Assembly: GCF_001270495.1 (NCBI RefSeq)
Contig: NZ_LGUR01000083.1
Location: 62,001 to 126,000 of the forward strand
DNA from: Streptomyces viridochromogenes
GTDB taxonomy: Bacteria > Actinomycetota > Actinomycetes > Streptomycetales > Streptomycetaceae
Direction of reading: 5' to 3'
DNA length: 64,000 nt
Numbering within the stretch: position 1 is the stretch's first letter; every line of letters starts with the position of its first letter. Below the pieces are notes generated by a model. That model searched no databases and was not told the origin of the DNA. It saw only the letters and a list, made by a program, of their open reading frames with translations. The position numbers were made by a program, and so were the translations under genes. Below are positions 1 to 9,193 of this stretch, piece by piece.

Positions 1-116
1 ATATTCGTAGGCGCGCCCGGCGCGAAGTGCTGGCAGACGTCGCCCCCTGCGTTCATAGTGGGCGGACAGCCGTGCACTGGATCCGCCCCACTCGGACACC
101 TGGGGGTCTTCCGCCC

Positions 117-1481
117 ATGAGCAGAGCCGAACAGCCCTCGCGCAGAATCGTTCTGGCAGCCGCGGTCGCCGCAGCCGTCCCCGGCAGTGCGGGCCCGGCG
201 CTCGCCGCCGACATCACTGCCGATGCCAAGGCCCCCGCACCGGTCGCGACCCCTACCGTAGACAACCGCGCCTGGACCAGTTACGCCGACTGGCGCAGCG
301 GTGCCGCCCAGGGCACCCGGGCCCTCGCCGGCGCCCGCCCCGGCCTCGTGATCGCCACGGCCGCCGGCACCCGCGACTACACGGACCCGCACACCGGCGA
401 GCGCGCCACATGGGAGTACGCGACCTGGACGTCCCCGGTCCACCGGCTCACCGTCCCCGCCACCGAGGCGATCGCCTCCTGGAACGCGCACACCCCGGGC
501 GGCACCTGGCTCCAGATCGAACTGGAGGGGACGTACTCGGACGGCACCGCCACCCCCTGGTACGTGCTGGGCCGCTGGGCGGCGGGCGACCAGGACATGA
601 GGCGGACCTCGGTCGACGGCCAGAGCGACGGCAAGAGCAGCGTCTGGACGGACACGTTCGCCATCGACGACCCGGCCACCGGGCTGCGCCTGACCTCCTA
701 CCGGCTGCGGCTGACCCTGCACCGCAAGCCCGGCACGAAGCTCACCCCCACCGTGTGGCGGGCCGGCGCGATGGGCTCCGACGTCCCGGACCGCTTCACC
801 GTCCCGGCCTCCACCCCCGGCCTCGACCGGGAGCTGACCGTCCCGCGGTACTCGCAGGAGATCCACATCGGCCAGTACCCGGAGTACGACAACGGCGGCG
901 AAGCCTGGTGCAGCCCCACCTCCTCGCAGATGATCGTCGAGTACTGGGGCGGCCGCCTGACCCCTGAGCAGCTGGCCTGGGTCGACCCGGCGTACGCCGA
1001 CCCGCAGGTCTGCCACGCGGCCCGGTTCACCTTCGACTACCAGTACGACGGCTGCGGCAACTGGCCCTTCAACGCCGCCTACGCGGCCACCTTCAAGGAC
1101 CTCCAGGGCGTCGTGACCCGGCTCGGCTCGCTCACCGATCTGGAGACGCTGATCGCGGCCGGCATCCCGGCCATAACGTCCCAGTCGTTCCTGAAGGAGG
1201 AGCTGACCGGGGCGGGGTACGGCACCGCCGGGCATCTCATGACCGTCATCGGCTTCACCGCCGAAGGCGACGTGATCGCCAACGACCCGAACTCACCGAG
1301 CAACGAGGCGGTGCGGCGCGTCTACAAGCGGCGCGAATGGGAGAACATCTGGCTGCGGACCAAGCGGTACAACGCCGAGGGCAAGGTCGTCTCCGGCACC
1401 GGCGGCATCTGCTACCTCTACTTCCCGGCGCGTCCCACCCCGCGCCAGCGCGCGGCACTCGCGGCGGTGGGCGTGCTGTGA
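117..1481 (+). CDS. Secreted C39-like cysteine peptidase
   Basis: A 454-aa exported protein. The N-terminus (MSRAEQPSRR, then an Ala/Val-rich stretch ending ALAA near residue 31) looks like a signal peptide, possibly Tat because of the twin Arg. The C-terminal half has a papain-like C39 layout: EAWCSPTS with candidate nucleophile C265, GHLMTVIGF with H373, and a following NDP with D390. The middle (about residues 60-230) is a beta-rich module that I do not recognise. I chose the ATG at 117 rather than an in-frame start at 27 because the signal peptide begins here. The role is probably extracellular peptide or amide hydrolysis; the substrate is unknown. This family also includes bacteriocin-processing peptidases, but no ABC transporter or peptide gene is adjacent. 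The fold call is good; the function is open. Confidence 0.8.
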   Translation: MSRAEQPSRRIVLAAAVAAAVPGSAGPALAADITADAKAPAPVATPTVDNRAWTSYADWRSGAAQGTRALAGARPGLVIATAAGTRDYTDPHTGERATWEYATWTSPVHRLTVPATEAIASWNAHTPGGTWLQIELEGTYSDGTATPWYVLGRWAAGDQDMRRTSVDGQSDGKSSVWTDTFAIDDPATGLRLTSYRLRLTLHRKPGTKLTPTVWRAGAMGSDVPDRFTVPASTPGLDRELTVPRYSQEIHIGQYPEYDNGGEAWCSPTSSQMIVEYWGGRLTPEQLAWVDPAYADPQVCHAARFTFDYQYDGCGNWPFNAAYAATFKDLQGVVTRLGSLTDLETLIAAGIPAITSQSFLKEELTGAGYGTAGHLMTVIGFTAEGDVIANDPNSPSNEAVRRVYKRREWENIWLRTKRYNAEGKVVSGTGGICYLYFPARPTPRQRAALAAVGVL

Positions 1482-1527
1482 GCAACCTCTCCGCCGCAAA
1501 GGCCGCTTCCGGTGGCAGGGTGGGCAT

Positions 1528-1668
1528 ATGACCACGCACTCCGCCACCGCCGGCCGCGTCCGTACCGGCGGCCCCGAGGAAGACGGCCCGAAGATCCTCG
1601 AGCACGTGATGGGCTGGACCCTCGTCGTGGTCGTGGCGATGCTCGTCACGCAGCTCGGCCTGCTGTGA
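1528..1668 (+). CDS. SCO1431-type small membrane protein (46 aa)
   Basis: A 46-aa protein with a polar N-terminus (MTTHSATAGRVRTGG) and a single C-terminal transmembrane helix (about residues 30-46, WTLVVVVAMLVTQLGLL) that runs to the last residue. A purine-rich GGCAGGG precedes the start. It lies 46 bp after the C39 peptidase in the same direction and may be co-transcribed. From memory, Streptomyces genomes carry a family of tiny tail-anchored proteins of this form (SCO1431 family). No biochemical role is known to me. It is shorter than typical gene-calling cut-offs, but codon usage and the hydrophobic tail support it. Confidence 0.7.
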   Translation: MTTHSATAGRVRTGGPEEDGPKILEHVMGWTLVVVVAMLVTQLGLL

Positions 1669-1815
1669 GCTGACACACACGGCACCCTTTGATCGGACAT
1701 GTCCCGGCCCTGTTGTCGAGCGGACCCATCAAAGTCGATCAGACTCGAACGAGCAGCTGGTGCAGGTCTGCCATACTGCGGATGTCCCGCCGCCCGTTGA
1801 ACAACAGGGTCTAAA

Positions 1816-2475
1816 TTGAATATTAGTCAACAGCGCGACGCGGCCCGACCTCGGGCGCGCGGCACCGAGCGCTCGATGGCGCGTCGTGCCGAACTCATCA
1901 CCATCGGGCGGAAGCTGTTCGCCGACACGTCGTACGACGCGCTCTCCATGGACGACATCGCCCGGCAGGCCCATGTCGCCAAGGGGCTCATCTACTACTA
2001 CTTCCAGTCCAAGCGCGGCTACTACCTGGCGATCATCCAGGATTCCGTCGCCGACCTGGTCACCTTCGCCGCGGGCGGTCTCGAACTCCAGCCGGTCGAC
2101 CGGGTCCACCGCACCATCGACAGCTACCTCCGCTACGCCGAGCACAACCAGGCCGCCTACCGCACCATCGTCAGCGGCGGCGTCGGTTTCGACACCGAGG
2201 TGCACGCCATCCGGGACGGAGTGCGCGAGGCGATCGTGGCGACCATCGCCGAGGGCGCGTACGGCCGTACCGACATCGCCCCGCTCGCCCGCATGGGCCT
2301 GCTCGCCTGGGTGTGCAGTGTGGAGGGCGCCACCCTCGACTGGACGGAGCGCCCCGAACTGTCCCGCGACACCATGCGTGAACTGCTGGTGAAGACGCTG
2401 GGCGGCGCCATGCGCGCCATCGAGGAGATGGACCCCGCCTACCCGGCCCCGGAGCCCGCGCGCCGGGAGGGCTGA
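1816..2475 (+). CDS. TetR-family transcriptional regulator
   Basis: A 219-aa TetR-type repressor. The N-terminal helix-turn-helix is canonical (about residues 25-70): ARRAELITIGRKLFAD, then ALSMDDIARQAHVAKGLIYYYF. The C-terminal ligand domain ends in a low-complexity tail. The reading frame opens with a TTG at 1816 behind a weak AGGG box; an ATG at 1876 inside the frame is an alternative that would shorten the N-terminal extension but keep the HTH. A 9-bp inverted pair, CCCTGTTGT (1708-1716) and ACAACAGGG (1801-1809), brackets the promoter region and could be an operator or hairpin. The target is unknown; it ends 108 bp from the convergent chitinase. It is a candidate reader of the palindromes at 5643 and 56753, but nothing here proves that. 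Confidence 0.85.
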   Translation: MNISQQRDAARPRARGTERSMARRAELITIGRKLFADTSYDALSMDDIARQAHVAKGLIYYYFQSKRGYYLAIIQDSVADLVTFAAGGLELQPVDRVHRTIDSYLRYAEHNQAAYRTIVSGGVGFDTEVHAIRDGVREAIVATIAEGAYGRTDIAPLARMGLLAWVCSVEGATLDWTERPELSRDTMRELLVKTLGGAMRAIEEMDPAYPAPEPARREG

Positions 2476-2537
2476 CGCAGCAGGCTGGGCCGGCCGGCTG
2501 ACCCGGAGCGGCCGACACGGACCGGCTGAAACGGCAA

Positions 2538-2565
2538 GGGGCGGAGGCTCGTGGCCCTCCGCCCC
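2538..2565. terminator. Bidirectional terminator hairpin
   Basis: A perfect 10-bp stem, GGGGCGGAGG/CCTCCGCCCC with an 8-nt loop, sits between the convergent TetR and chitinase genes and can serve both strands. There is no long U-tract, as is usual in Streptomyces. Confidence 0.75.
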
Positions 2566-2583
2566 AAGTCCCCGTGGGACCGG

Positions 2584-3831
<1,248 letters not shown>

Positions 3832-3898
3832 CGGGTGTCTCCTCGTGGGGGGAGGAACGTGCGCCGATTGGCATGAACGCGATAGGCGTTGGTGCGTC

Positions 3899-3939
3899 AC
3901 AGTAGGAGGACTAGACCACTACGTCAATGGTTCGGACCA
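3899..3939 (-). promoter_or_regulatory. Chitinase promoter with two TGGTC direct repeats
   Basis: Reading on the minus strand: TTGACG (3922-3927), 17-nt spacer, TACTGT (3899-3904) form a well-spaced vegetative -35/-10 pair. Two direct repeats overlap it: TGGTCCGAACCA at 3928-3939, immediately upstream of the -35, and TGGTCTAGTCC at 3909-3919, inside the spacer. They lie about two helical turns apart. Twelve-base repeats of this type are the known cis elements of Streptomyces chitinase promoters, and half-sites resemble the DasR element (ACTGGTCTAGACCACT). I infer induction by chitin and repression linked to GlcNAc status. Confidence 0.75.
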
Positions 3940-3967
3940 ATTTCCGAAGTGCGGACGGCTTGTCCGA

Positions 3968-3981
3968 TACTTCTTGAAGTA
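3968..3981. promoter_or_regulatory. Inverted repeat TACTTC-TT-GAAGTA
   Basis: A perfect 6-bp inverted repeat with a 2-nt spacer lies in the 330-bp divergent region between the chitinase and the acyl-CoA dehydrogenase, upstream of both. It may be an operator for the dehydrogenase. The rest of the intergenic region down to 4161 holds the dehydrogenase leader and a GGGAGGAG ribosome binding site; I see no other gene. Confidence 0.4.
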
Positions 3982-4161
3982 AGCGGTCGTTAACTGGTGA
4001 CTCGGTGCCTCTGATCGGGCATACTCACCGCAGAGCCGCTGGTCAGCAGCTTCCGCGACCCGGGAGTGGAGCATCGGCCGGCACCTGTGAGACACCAGGC
4101 GGAGCCGCCCCACCCAAGGCGGGAGACCGCCGACGTTCCCGAAAGGGAGGAGAGCGTCGCC

Positions 4162-5334
4162 ATGCCCGACCGCGCCCCGCAGCCGGTGGACCGTCAACTG
4201 CCCACGGACGAGGCCCGGGATCTGATCTCGCTCGTCCGCGACATCGCGCAGCGCGAGATCGCCCCGAAGGCGGCCGAGGAGGAGGACGCCGGGCGCTTCC
4301 CGCGCGAGGTGTTCACCCTGCTCTCCGAATCAGGTCTGCTCGGCCTGCCGTACGACGTCGAGTACGGCGGCGGCGACCAGCCGTACGAGGTCTACCTCCA
4401 GGTCCTCGAAGAGCTCGCCGCGGTCCGCCTCACCGTCGGCCTCGGCGTCAGCGTGCACACCCTGGCCTCCTACTCCCTCGCCACCTACGGCACCAAGCAG
4501 CAGCAGGTCGAGCACCTGCCCGCGATGCTCGGCGGCGGGCTGCTCGGCGCGTACTGCCTGTCCGAGCCGGCCTCCGGGTCCGACGCGGCCTCACTGCGGA
4601 CGAAGGCGGTCCGCGACGGCGACGACTGGGTGATCACCGGCACCAAGGCCTGGATCACACACGGCGGCATCGCCGACTTCTACACGGTCATGGCGCGCAC
4701 CGGCGAGGACGGCCCCCGTGGGATCACCGCGTTCCTGGTGCCCGGTGACGCGGAGGGGCTGAGCGCGGCGGCGCCCGAGAAGAAGATGGGAATGAAGGGC
4801 TCGCCCACGGCGCAGGTCCACTTCGACGGCGTCCGGGTCTCCGACGAACGGCGCGTCGGCGACGAGGGGCAGGGCTTCGCGATCGCCCTGTCCGCGCTCG
4901 ACTCCGGCCGGCTCGGCATCGCGGCCTGCGCGATCGGCGTGGCCCAGGCGGCGCTGGACGAGGCGGTGGCGTACGCGACCGACCGACGGCAGTTCGGCAA
5001 GCCCATCGCCGACTTCCAGGGCCTGCGCTTCATGCTCGCGGACATGGCGACCCAGATCGAGGCCGGCCGCGCGCTGTATCTCACGGCGGCGCGACTGCGT
5101 GACGCGGGCCGGCCGTTCGCCAAGCAGGCGGCGATGGCCAAGCTGCACTGCACCGACACGGCGATGAAGGTCACCACCGACGCCGTCCAGATCCTCGGTG
5201 GCTACGGCTACACCGCGGACTTCCCGGCCGAGCGCTTCATGCGCGAGGCCAAGGTCCTCCAGATCGTCGAGGGCACCAACCAGATTCAGCGGATGGTCAT
5301 CGCCCGTCACCTAGCAGGTCCCGAGGGACGCTGA
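4162..5334 (+). CDS. Acyl-CoA dehydrogenase
   Basis: A 390-aa FAD-dependent acyl-CoA dehydrogenase of the short/branched-chain type. All three domains are present: an N-terminal helical domain, a middle beta domain with LSEPASGSDAAS and GTKAWITHGG, and a C-terminal helical domain ending IVEGTNQIQR, where E370 is the catalytic base position. It oxidises an acyl-CoA to the trans-2-enoyl-CoA and passes electrons to ETF. The ATG at 4162 follows a strong GGGAGGAG box; an upstream in-frame start at 4066 lacks support. Chain-length specificity cannot be read from the sequence. The downstream DUF7064-type protein and kinase suggest a role in unusual acyl chains. Confidence 0.93.
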   Translation: MPDRAPQPVDRQLPTDEARDLISLVRDIAQREIAPKAAEEEDAGRFPREVFTLLSESGLLGLPYDVEYGGGDQPYEVYLQVLEELAAVRLTVGLGVSVHTLASYSLATYGTKQQQVEHLPAMLGGGLLGAYCLSEPASGSDAASLRTKAVRDGDDWVITGTKAWITHGGIADFYTVMARTGEDGPRGITAFLVPGDAEGLSAAAPEKKMGMKGSPTAQVHFDGVRVSDERRVGDEGQGFAIALSALDSGRLGIAACAIGVAQAALDEAVAYATDRRQFGKPIADFQGLRFMLADMATQIEAGRALYLTAARLRDAGRPFAKQAAMAKLHCTDTAMKVTTDAVQILGGYGYTADFPAERFMREAKVLQIVEGTNQIQRMVIARHLAGPEGR

Positions 5335-5545
5335 ACTGGCCGTGCTTGACCGTCGGCGCCGCGAGCCGGATCCACTCCGGGTCGTGGCGCCCCGGCAGGG
5401 TGCGGCCGCGGTCGGCCCAGGCGCGCATCAGTTCACGGTAGATGGGCGGATCCGGTTGCTGCGGAGGCGCCGGAGAAAGCGTTCCAGCGGGCCGCGGCAC
5501 GAAGATACGGCGCTGGGGTTCGGTCGCTGAGTAGATGGGGGGCAT
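5297..5545 (-). CDS. Small unknown actinobacterial protein (82 aa)
   Basis: An 82-aa protein with a Pro-rich first half (FVPRPAGTLSPAPPQQPDPP) and a more conserved-looking core, ELMRAWADRGRTLPGRHDPEW. From memory, short Streptomyces proteins with this R-G-R-T-L-P-G-R pattern are common and unassigned. Its last 38 bp overlap, antisense, the end of the acyl-CoA dehydrogenase gene. The start at 5545 has no clear ribosome binding site; a longer frame begins at 5632. No function can be proposed. The call rests on the recognisable core motif and could be wrong. Confidence 0.55.
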   Translation of the reverse strand: MPPIYSATEPQRRIFVPRPAGTLSPAPPQQPDPPIYRELMRAWADRGRTLPGRHDPEWIRLAAPTVKHGQFSVPRDLLGDGR

Positions 5546-5642
5546 ACCAGGGCAACGCGGAGGTGGGGGACAAGTCACCGCTTGCCGGAATAGGGCATGG
5601 GTTCGCGGTCGTCCGGCGCCCTCTCTGGCCACGTGCCGCTGT

Positions 5643-5657
5643 CTGACGTACCGTCAG
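5643..5657. promoter_or_regulatory. Palindromic operator CTGACG-TAC-CGTCAG
   Basis: A perfect 6-3-6 palindrome whose end lies 26 bp before the GTG of the DUF7064-type gene, where a repressor would block the promoter. The same arms and spacing recur at 56753-56767 before the DUF35 gene. The form fits a TetR-family operator; the regulator is not identified. Confidence 0.65.
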
Positions 5658-5683
5658 CGCAGCCGCCTTCAGGGAGGTATGCC

Positions 5684-6793
5684 GTGGCCGAGGACGACCG
5701 CCCCGTAGCGCTCGACGAGTACCCGGTGCACCAAGTGCCCCTCTCCATGAAGTACGTCGCCACCAGCGACCGGAACGCCTACGACCGCTGCATCTTCCAC
5801 GTCCTCGACCATCGGGGGCGCGCCCTGCTGATCCTCGGCCTCGGGGTGTACCCGAACGCCGGGGTGATCGACGCGTACGCGACCCTGCGGGTAGGGGACA
5901 CGCTGCACGCGGTGCGGGCCTCGGACGCCCTCGGCGAGGACCGGATGCGGCTCGCCGTCGGGCCGCTGCGCATCGAGGTGGAGGAGCCGCTCCGACGGTT
6001 CCGTCTGACCTGCGACGACGAGGAGTTGTCGTACGACCTCACCTGGACCGCGGGCTTCCCCGCCCTCTGGGAACCCCACCACCTCCAGCGCCGCGGCGAC
6101 CGGCTCACCCTCGAAGGGCGCCGCTTCGTCCAGGCCGGCGGCGTGACGGGCGTCGTGCGGGCGGGCGGCGAGGAGTTCCGCGTCACCCCCACCGAGTGGA
6201 CCGGCACGCGTGACCGCAGTTGGGGTGTGCGCCCCCTGCCGGGGGAGGACGGCGGGCGGTTCGCCGAGGAGCACCCGACCGAGGGCTTCCACTGGATCTG
6301 GTGCCCGGTGCGCTTCGAGGACCGGTTTCTGATGGTGATCGTCCAGGAGGACGCGGACGGGCACCGTTCGCTGAGTGAGGCGACGATGGTCCGCCCCGGC
6401 CACCGCGACCGCCAACTGGGCTGGCCCCAGGCCGAGATCACGTACCGCTCGGGCACCCGACATCCCCGGAACGCCCTCGTCCACCTCGGTGACGTCCGCA
6501 AACCGCAGGAGCTGGAGGTGGAGATCCTGGCCTCCTCCCCGCTCGCGGTCGGCGCCGGCTACCCGCCCGCCGACGACTGGCAGCACGGCACCTGGCGAGG
6601 GCGGGGGTGGACCGAGCGCCGTACCTACGACCTCTCCGATCCCACCGCCCATCCCCGCGCCGCCTACGGGGTCACCGACCACTCCGCGCGCTTCCGTCTG
6701 AACGGCCGGGTCGGACACGGCATCTTCGAGCACGGCTCTTTCGGGCGGCACGACCCGAGCGGGTTCACGGATTTCAAGTCGGTTGCACCGTAG
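5684..6793 (+). CDS. DUF7064/DUF7065-type protein, acyl-CoA-linked
   Basis: A 369-aa soluble, beta-rich protein with no signal peptide or membrane segment. It resembles, from memory, actinobacterial proteins (DUF7064/7065) that are usually encoded beside APH-type kinases and lipid-catabolic genes. Conserved-looking blocks are KYVATSDRNAYDRCIF, ILGLGVYPN, TGTRDRSWGVRP, HWIWCPV and HGIFEHGSFG; the last resembles lipocalin-like or hydroxysteroid-associated beta barrels. The GTG at 5684 is chosen because it follows a strong AGGGAGGT box and lies just after the palindromic operator. The kinase starts 12 bp downstream, so the two genes are one operon. The reaction is unknown; a carrier or hydratase role in hydroxylated acyl-CoA breakdown is a guess. 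Confidence 0.7.
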   Translation: MAEDDRPVALDEYPVHQVPLSMKYVATSDRNAYDRCIFHVLDHRGRALLILGLGVYPNAGVIDAYATLRVGDTLHAVRASDALGEDRMRLAVGPLRIEVEEPLRRFRLTCDDEELSYDLTWTAGFPALWEPHHLQRRGDRLTLEGRRFVQAGGVTGVVRAGGEEFRVTPTEWTGTRDRSWGVRPLPGEDGGRFAEEHPTEGFHWIWCPVRFEDRFLMVIVQEDADGHRSLSEATMVRPGHRDRQLGWPQAEITYRSGTRHPRNALVHLGDVRKPQELEVEILASSPLAVGAGYPPADDWQHGTWRGRGWTERRTYDLSDPTAHPRAAYGVTDHSARFRLNGRVGHGIFEHGSFGRHDPSGFTDFKSVAP

Positions 6794-6805
6794 GGGGTTT
6801 GCGAC

Positions 6806-7903
6806 ATGGCAGCCACGGCACCCCGCCCTCGTACGACCACGCGCGACCCGGAAGAGATCACCCGTCGGCTCACCGCCTGGCTCGGCACCCGGCTGCCGGG
6901 CGCCAAGGCGGTCGGCGTCACCGTCCCCGAGTCGAACGGCCTGTCCAGCGAGACCCTGCTCTTCGACATCGAACACCCCGAACCGCCGGTGCGGGCCTGT
7001 GCGTTGCGGCTCGCGGCGGACCCGGCGGCGTACACCGTCTTCCCCGTGTACGACATGCCGCGCCAGTACCGGACGATGCGCGTCGTGGCCGAGCACACGG
7101 ATGTGCCCGTGCCGAAGGTGCTGTGGCTGGAGGAGGACCCCGGACCGCTGGGGGCGCCCTTCTTCGTCATGGAGCGCGTCGAGGGGCGCGTGCCGCCGGA
7201 CGTCATGCCGTACACCTACGAGGGCAACTGGCTGCACGCGGCCAGCGACGCGGAGCGTGAGCGCCTGGAGGCGGCCACGATCGGACTGCTGGCGCGGCTG
7301 CACGACCAAGTCCCGCCATGGGAAGCCGAGTTCCTCGACCTCCCGGGAGAGGGTGACGCCCTGCGACGGCATGTCACGGCCCAACGCGCGTACTACGAAT
7401 GGGTGGTTGACGGGCTGGCCCGTTCACCGCTCATCGAGGACGCCTTCGACCTCCTGGAGGATCTCTGGCCGCGTGATCCGGGCACACCCGTGCTCAACTG
7501 GGGCGACGCGCGCATCGGAAACGTCGTCTACGACGGGTTCGAACCCGCGGCCGTCCTCGACTGGGAGATGGCGGCACTCGCCCCGCGCGAGGTCGACCTC
7601 GGCTGGACCGTCTATCTGCACCGCTTCTTCCACGACCTGACGGCCGCCTTCGGACAGCGCGGGCTGCCGGACTTCCTGCGCCGCGACCGGGTCGAGGCCC
7701 GCTATGCCGACCTCACCGGTCACACGCCCCGCGACATGGAGTTCCACACGCTGTACGCCGCCCTGCGCCACGCCATCGTGATGCTGCGGATCGCCTACCG
7801 CCAGGCCTACTTCGGCGAAGTCGCCGTCCCGGCGGACCCGGACGCACTGATCCTGCACCACGGCAGCCTGCGAGCCATGGTGCAGGGCAGCTACTGGGAT
7901 TGA
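6806..7903 (+). CDS. APH-fold phosphotransferase, probable hydroxyacyl-CoA kinase type
   Basis: A 365-aa aminoglycoside-phosphotransferase-fold kinase. The catalytic loop reads NWGDARIGN with D234 as base and N239 as metal ligand, and the magnesium motif is DWE at 252-254. It belongs to the subgroup related to the kinase domain of ACAD10/ACAD11. In those proteins an APH kinase phosphorylates a hydroxyl on 4-hydroxyacyl-CoA so that an acyl-CoA dehydrogenase fold can eliminate it. Here an acyl-CoA dehydrogenase gene lies 1.5 kb upstream, so the bacterial pieces of that fusion are close together. Antibiotic resistance is unlikely: the length and loop sequence match the lipid-associated group. 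It overlaps nothing and ends 40 bp from a convergent gene. Confidence 0.85.
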   Translation: MAATAPRPRTTTRDPEEITRRLTAWLGTRLPGAKAVGVTVPESNGLSSETLLFDIEHPEPPVRACALRLAADPAAYTVFPVYDMPRQYRTMRVVAEHTDVPVPKVLWLEEDPGPLGAPFFVMERVEGRVPPDVMPYTYEGNWLHAASDAERERLEAATIGLLARLHDQVPPWEAEFLDLPGEGDALRRHVTAQRAYYEWVVDGLARSPLIEDAFDLLEDLWPRDPGTPVLNWGDARIGNVVYDGFEPAAVLDWEMAALAPREVDLGWTVYLHRFFHDLTAAFGQRGLPDFLRRDRVEARYADLTGHTPRDMEFHTLYAALRHAIVMLRIAYRQAYFGEVAVPADPDALILHHGSLRAMVQGSYWD

Positions 7904-7908
7904 GCGAT

Positions 7909-7927
7909 GCGGCGGTGGTGCCGCCGC
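7909..7927. terminator. Terminator hairpin between convergent genes
   Basis: The 7-bp GCGGCGG/CCGCCGC stem with TGGTG loop lies in the 40-bp gap between the kinase and the gene ending at 7944. Confidence 0.6.
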
Positions 7928-7943
7928 GCGGGGCGGCGTGCGC

Positions 7944-8381
7944 TCAGGCGGCCTGCCGCCGCATGACCGGGACCCTGATGGGGCGCGAGCCCGGGCCGCC
8001 GACGTGCGAGAAGGGCTGCGTCCGCCAGTCCAGCCCCTGAGGGAGCGTCAACAGGAGGGCGGTGTCCTGCTCCTGAGGTTCCGGCGACTCGTCCGCGGAG
8101 CGGGCCTCGGCGGCCCTGCGGCCCGTGCCCGCACAGACCGTGAGGCCGAACGGATTCCACGGCGAGGCGCACAGCGCGTGCTCCGGCAGGACCTCCTCGT
8201 CCGCCAGCAGGGCGATGGGCTGAGCGCAGTCCGGGCAGATCACCCGGAACATCTCGAAGGTGTCGTACGCGTCGAACTCCTCCTCGTCGAAGGCGTCGGG
8301 TTCGACGCCCTCCGGCTCGGGCTCGACGACCGCCTGGAGGCGCTTGGGTGCGGTGCGACCAGGACGCTTAAGACTCTGCAT
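7944..8381 (-). CDS. Unknown Streptomyces protein with CPDC motif
   Basis: A 145-aa cytoplasmic protein. The N-terminus is basic (KRPGRTAPKRL), followed by an acidic stretch (residues 20-45, EPEPEGVEPDAFDEEEFDAYD), then VICPDCAQPIALLADEEVLPEHALC. The two cysteines of CPDC and a later HALC could bind zinc, though a full ribbon is not evident. The C-terminal half is polar and low in complexity. A strong GGGGGAG box precedes the ATG. It is divergent from the Lrp gene across 268 bp. I do not recognise a function; it looks like a lineage-specific conserved protein. Confidence 0.65.
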   Translation of the reverse strand: MQSLKRPGRTAPKRLQAVVEPEPEGVEPDAFDEEEFDAYDTFEMFRVICPDCAQPIALLADEEVLPEHALCASPWNPFGLTVCAGTGRRAAEARSADESPEPQEQDTALLLTLPQGLDWRTQPFSHVGGPGSRPIRVPVMRRQAA

Positions 8382-8649
8382 GGATTTCTCCCCCTCGGGC
8401 TGGGCCGTGACGGCACTGCGGCCTCGACCACAGCAAGCACTTCCCGTCCGGTCTCGGCGGTAATCACGAGAACATCACGGAGCCTGTTCGGGGCCTGTGG
8501 CGTTCGTCACATGCCGCCCGCAGGTGCCCGTGGCGGCCGATTTGTCCCTCAGGACGCGCACAGCAGCCTCTCGGACACCTCACAAACCGGGCATGAGCTG
8601 GGCTGCTCAGGTACCCGTGGAGATCAGCCGCACTGTAAGTTCTTGCGCC

Positions 8650-9090
8650 ATGGAGGAGCTGGACCGACAAATCGTGCAGCTGCTCGTCATGGACGGGCGG
8701 ATGAGCTACACCGATCTGGGCAAGGCCACGGGCCTGTCCACCTCAGCGGTGCACCAGCGGGTGCGGCGGCTGGAGCAGCGTGGCGTCATCCGTGGCTATG
8801 CCGCGGTCGTGGACCCCGAGGCCGTGGGGCTGCCCATGACGGCGTTCATCTCGGTGAAGCCGTTCGATCCGAGCGCGCCGGACGACATCGCGGACCGGCT
8901 CGCGGGGGTGCCCGAGATCGAGGCCTGTCACAGTGTGGCGGGGGACGAGAACTACATCCTCAAGGTGCGGGTGGCCACGCCGCACGAGCTGGAGGAGCTG
9001 CTGGCCCGGCTTCGGTCGCTGGCTGGTGTCTCCACGCGGACGACCGTGGTGTTGTCCACGCCGTACGAGGCGCGGCCACCCCGGGTTTGA
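8650..9090 (+). CDS. Lrp/AsnC-family regulator
   Basis: A 146-aa feast/famine regulator. The N-terminal HTH (about residues 1-50) reads MEELDRQIVQLLVMDGRMSY and then LGKATGLSTSAVHQRVRRLE. The C-terminal RAM domain (65-140) contains SVAGDENYILKVRVATPHELEELL, the usual effector-binding beta-sandwich. Length matches the family (about 150 aa). The ATG at 8650 is taken because the HTH starts immediately; there is no Shine-Dalgarno, so the mRNA may be leaderless or the start slightly upstream. Amino acids are the likely effectors. The next gene, an amidohydrolase 103 bp downstream, is a plausible target. Confidence 0.9.
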   Translation: MEELDRQIVQLLVMDGRMSYTDLGKATGLSTSAVHQRVRRLEQRGVIRGYAAVVDPEAVGLPMTAFISVKPFDPSAPDDIADRLAGVPEIEACHSVAGDENYILKVRVATPHELEELLARLRSLAGVSTRTTVVLSTPYEARPPRV

Positions 9091-9093
9091 GGC

Positions 9094-9153
9094 CCGTGCG
9101 GAGCCGCACGGTGATACAGCCCCGCCTGCCTTCGGGGCGCTCAGGGGCGCCCC
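9094..9153 (+). terminator. Two short hairpins after the Lrp gene
   Basis: CCGTGCGG/CCGCACGG at 9094-9111 and GGGGCGC/GCGCCCC at 9134-9153 follow the stop codon. The pair probably reduces read-through into the amidohydrolase gene. Confidence 0.5.
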
Positions 9154-9193
9154 CCGTCCTGAGCGCGCGGGATGAGGCGGGAAACTGGTCCCC

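Noticed and set aside
5669..7384. A 571-aa minus-strand frame
   Set aside because: It runs opposite the DUF7064-type and kinase genes, which have good starts and motifs.
6806..7903. Aminoglycoside resistance gene
   Set aside because: The APH fold is present, but loop sequence, length and lipid-metabolic neighbours fit the ACAD10/11-like kinase group.
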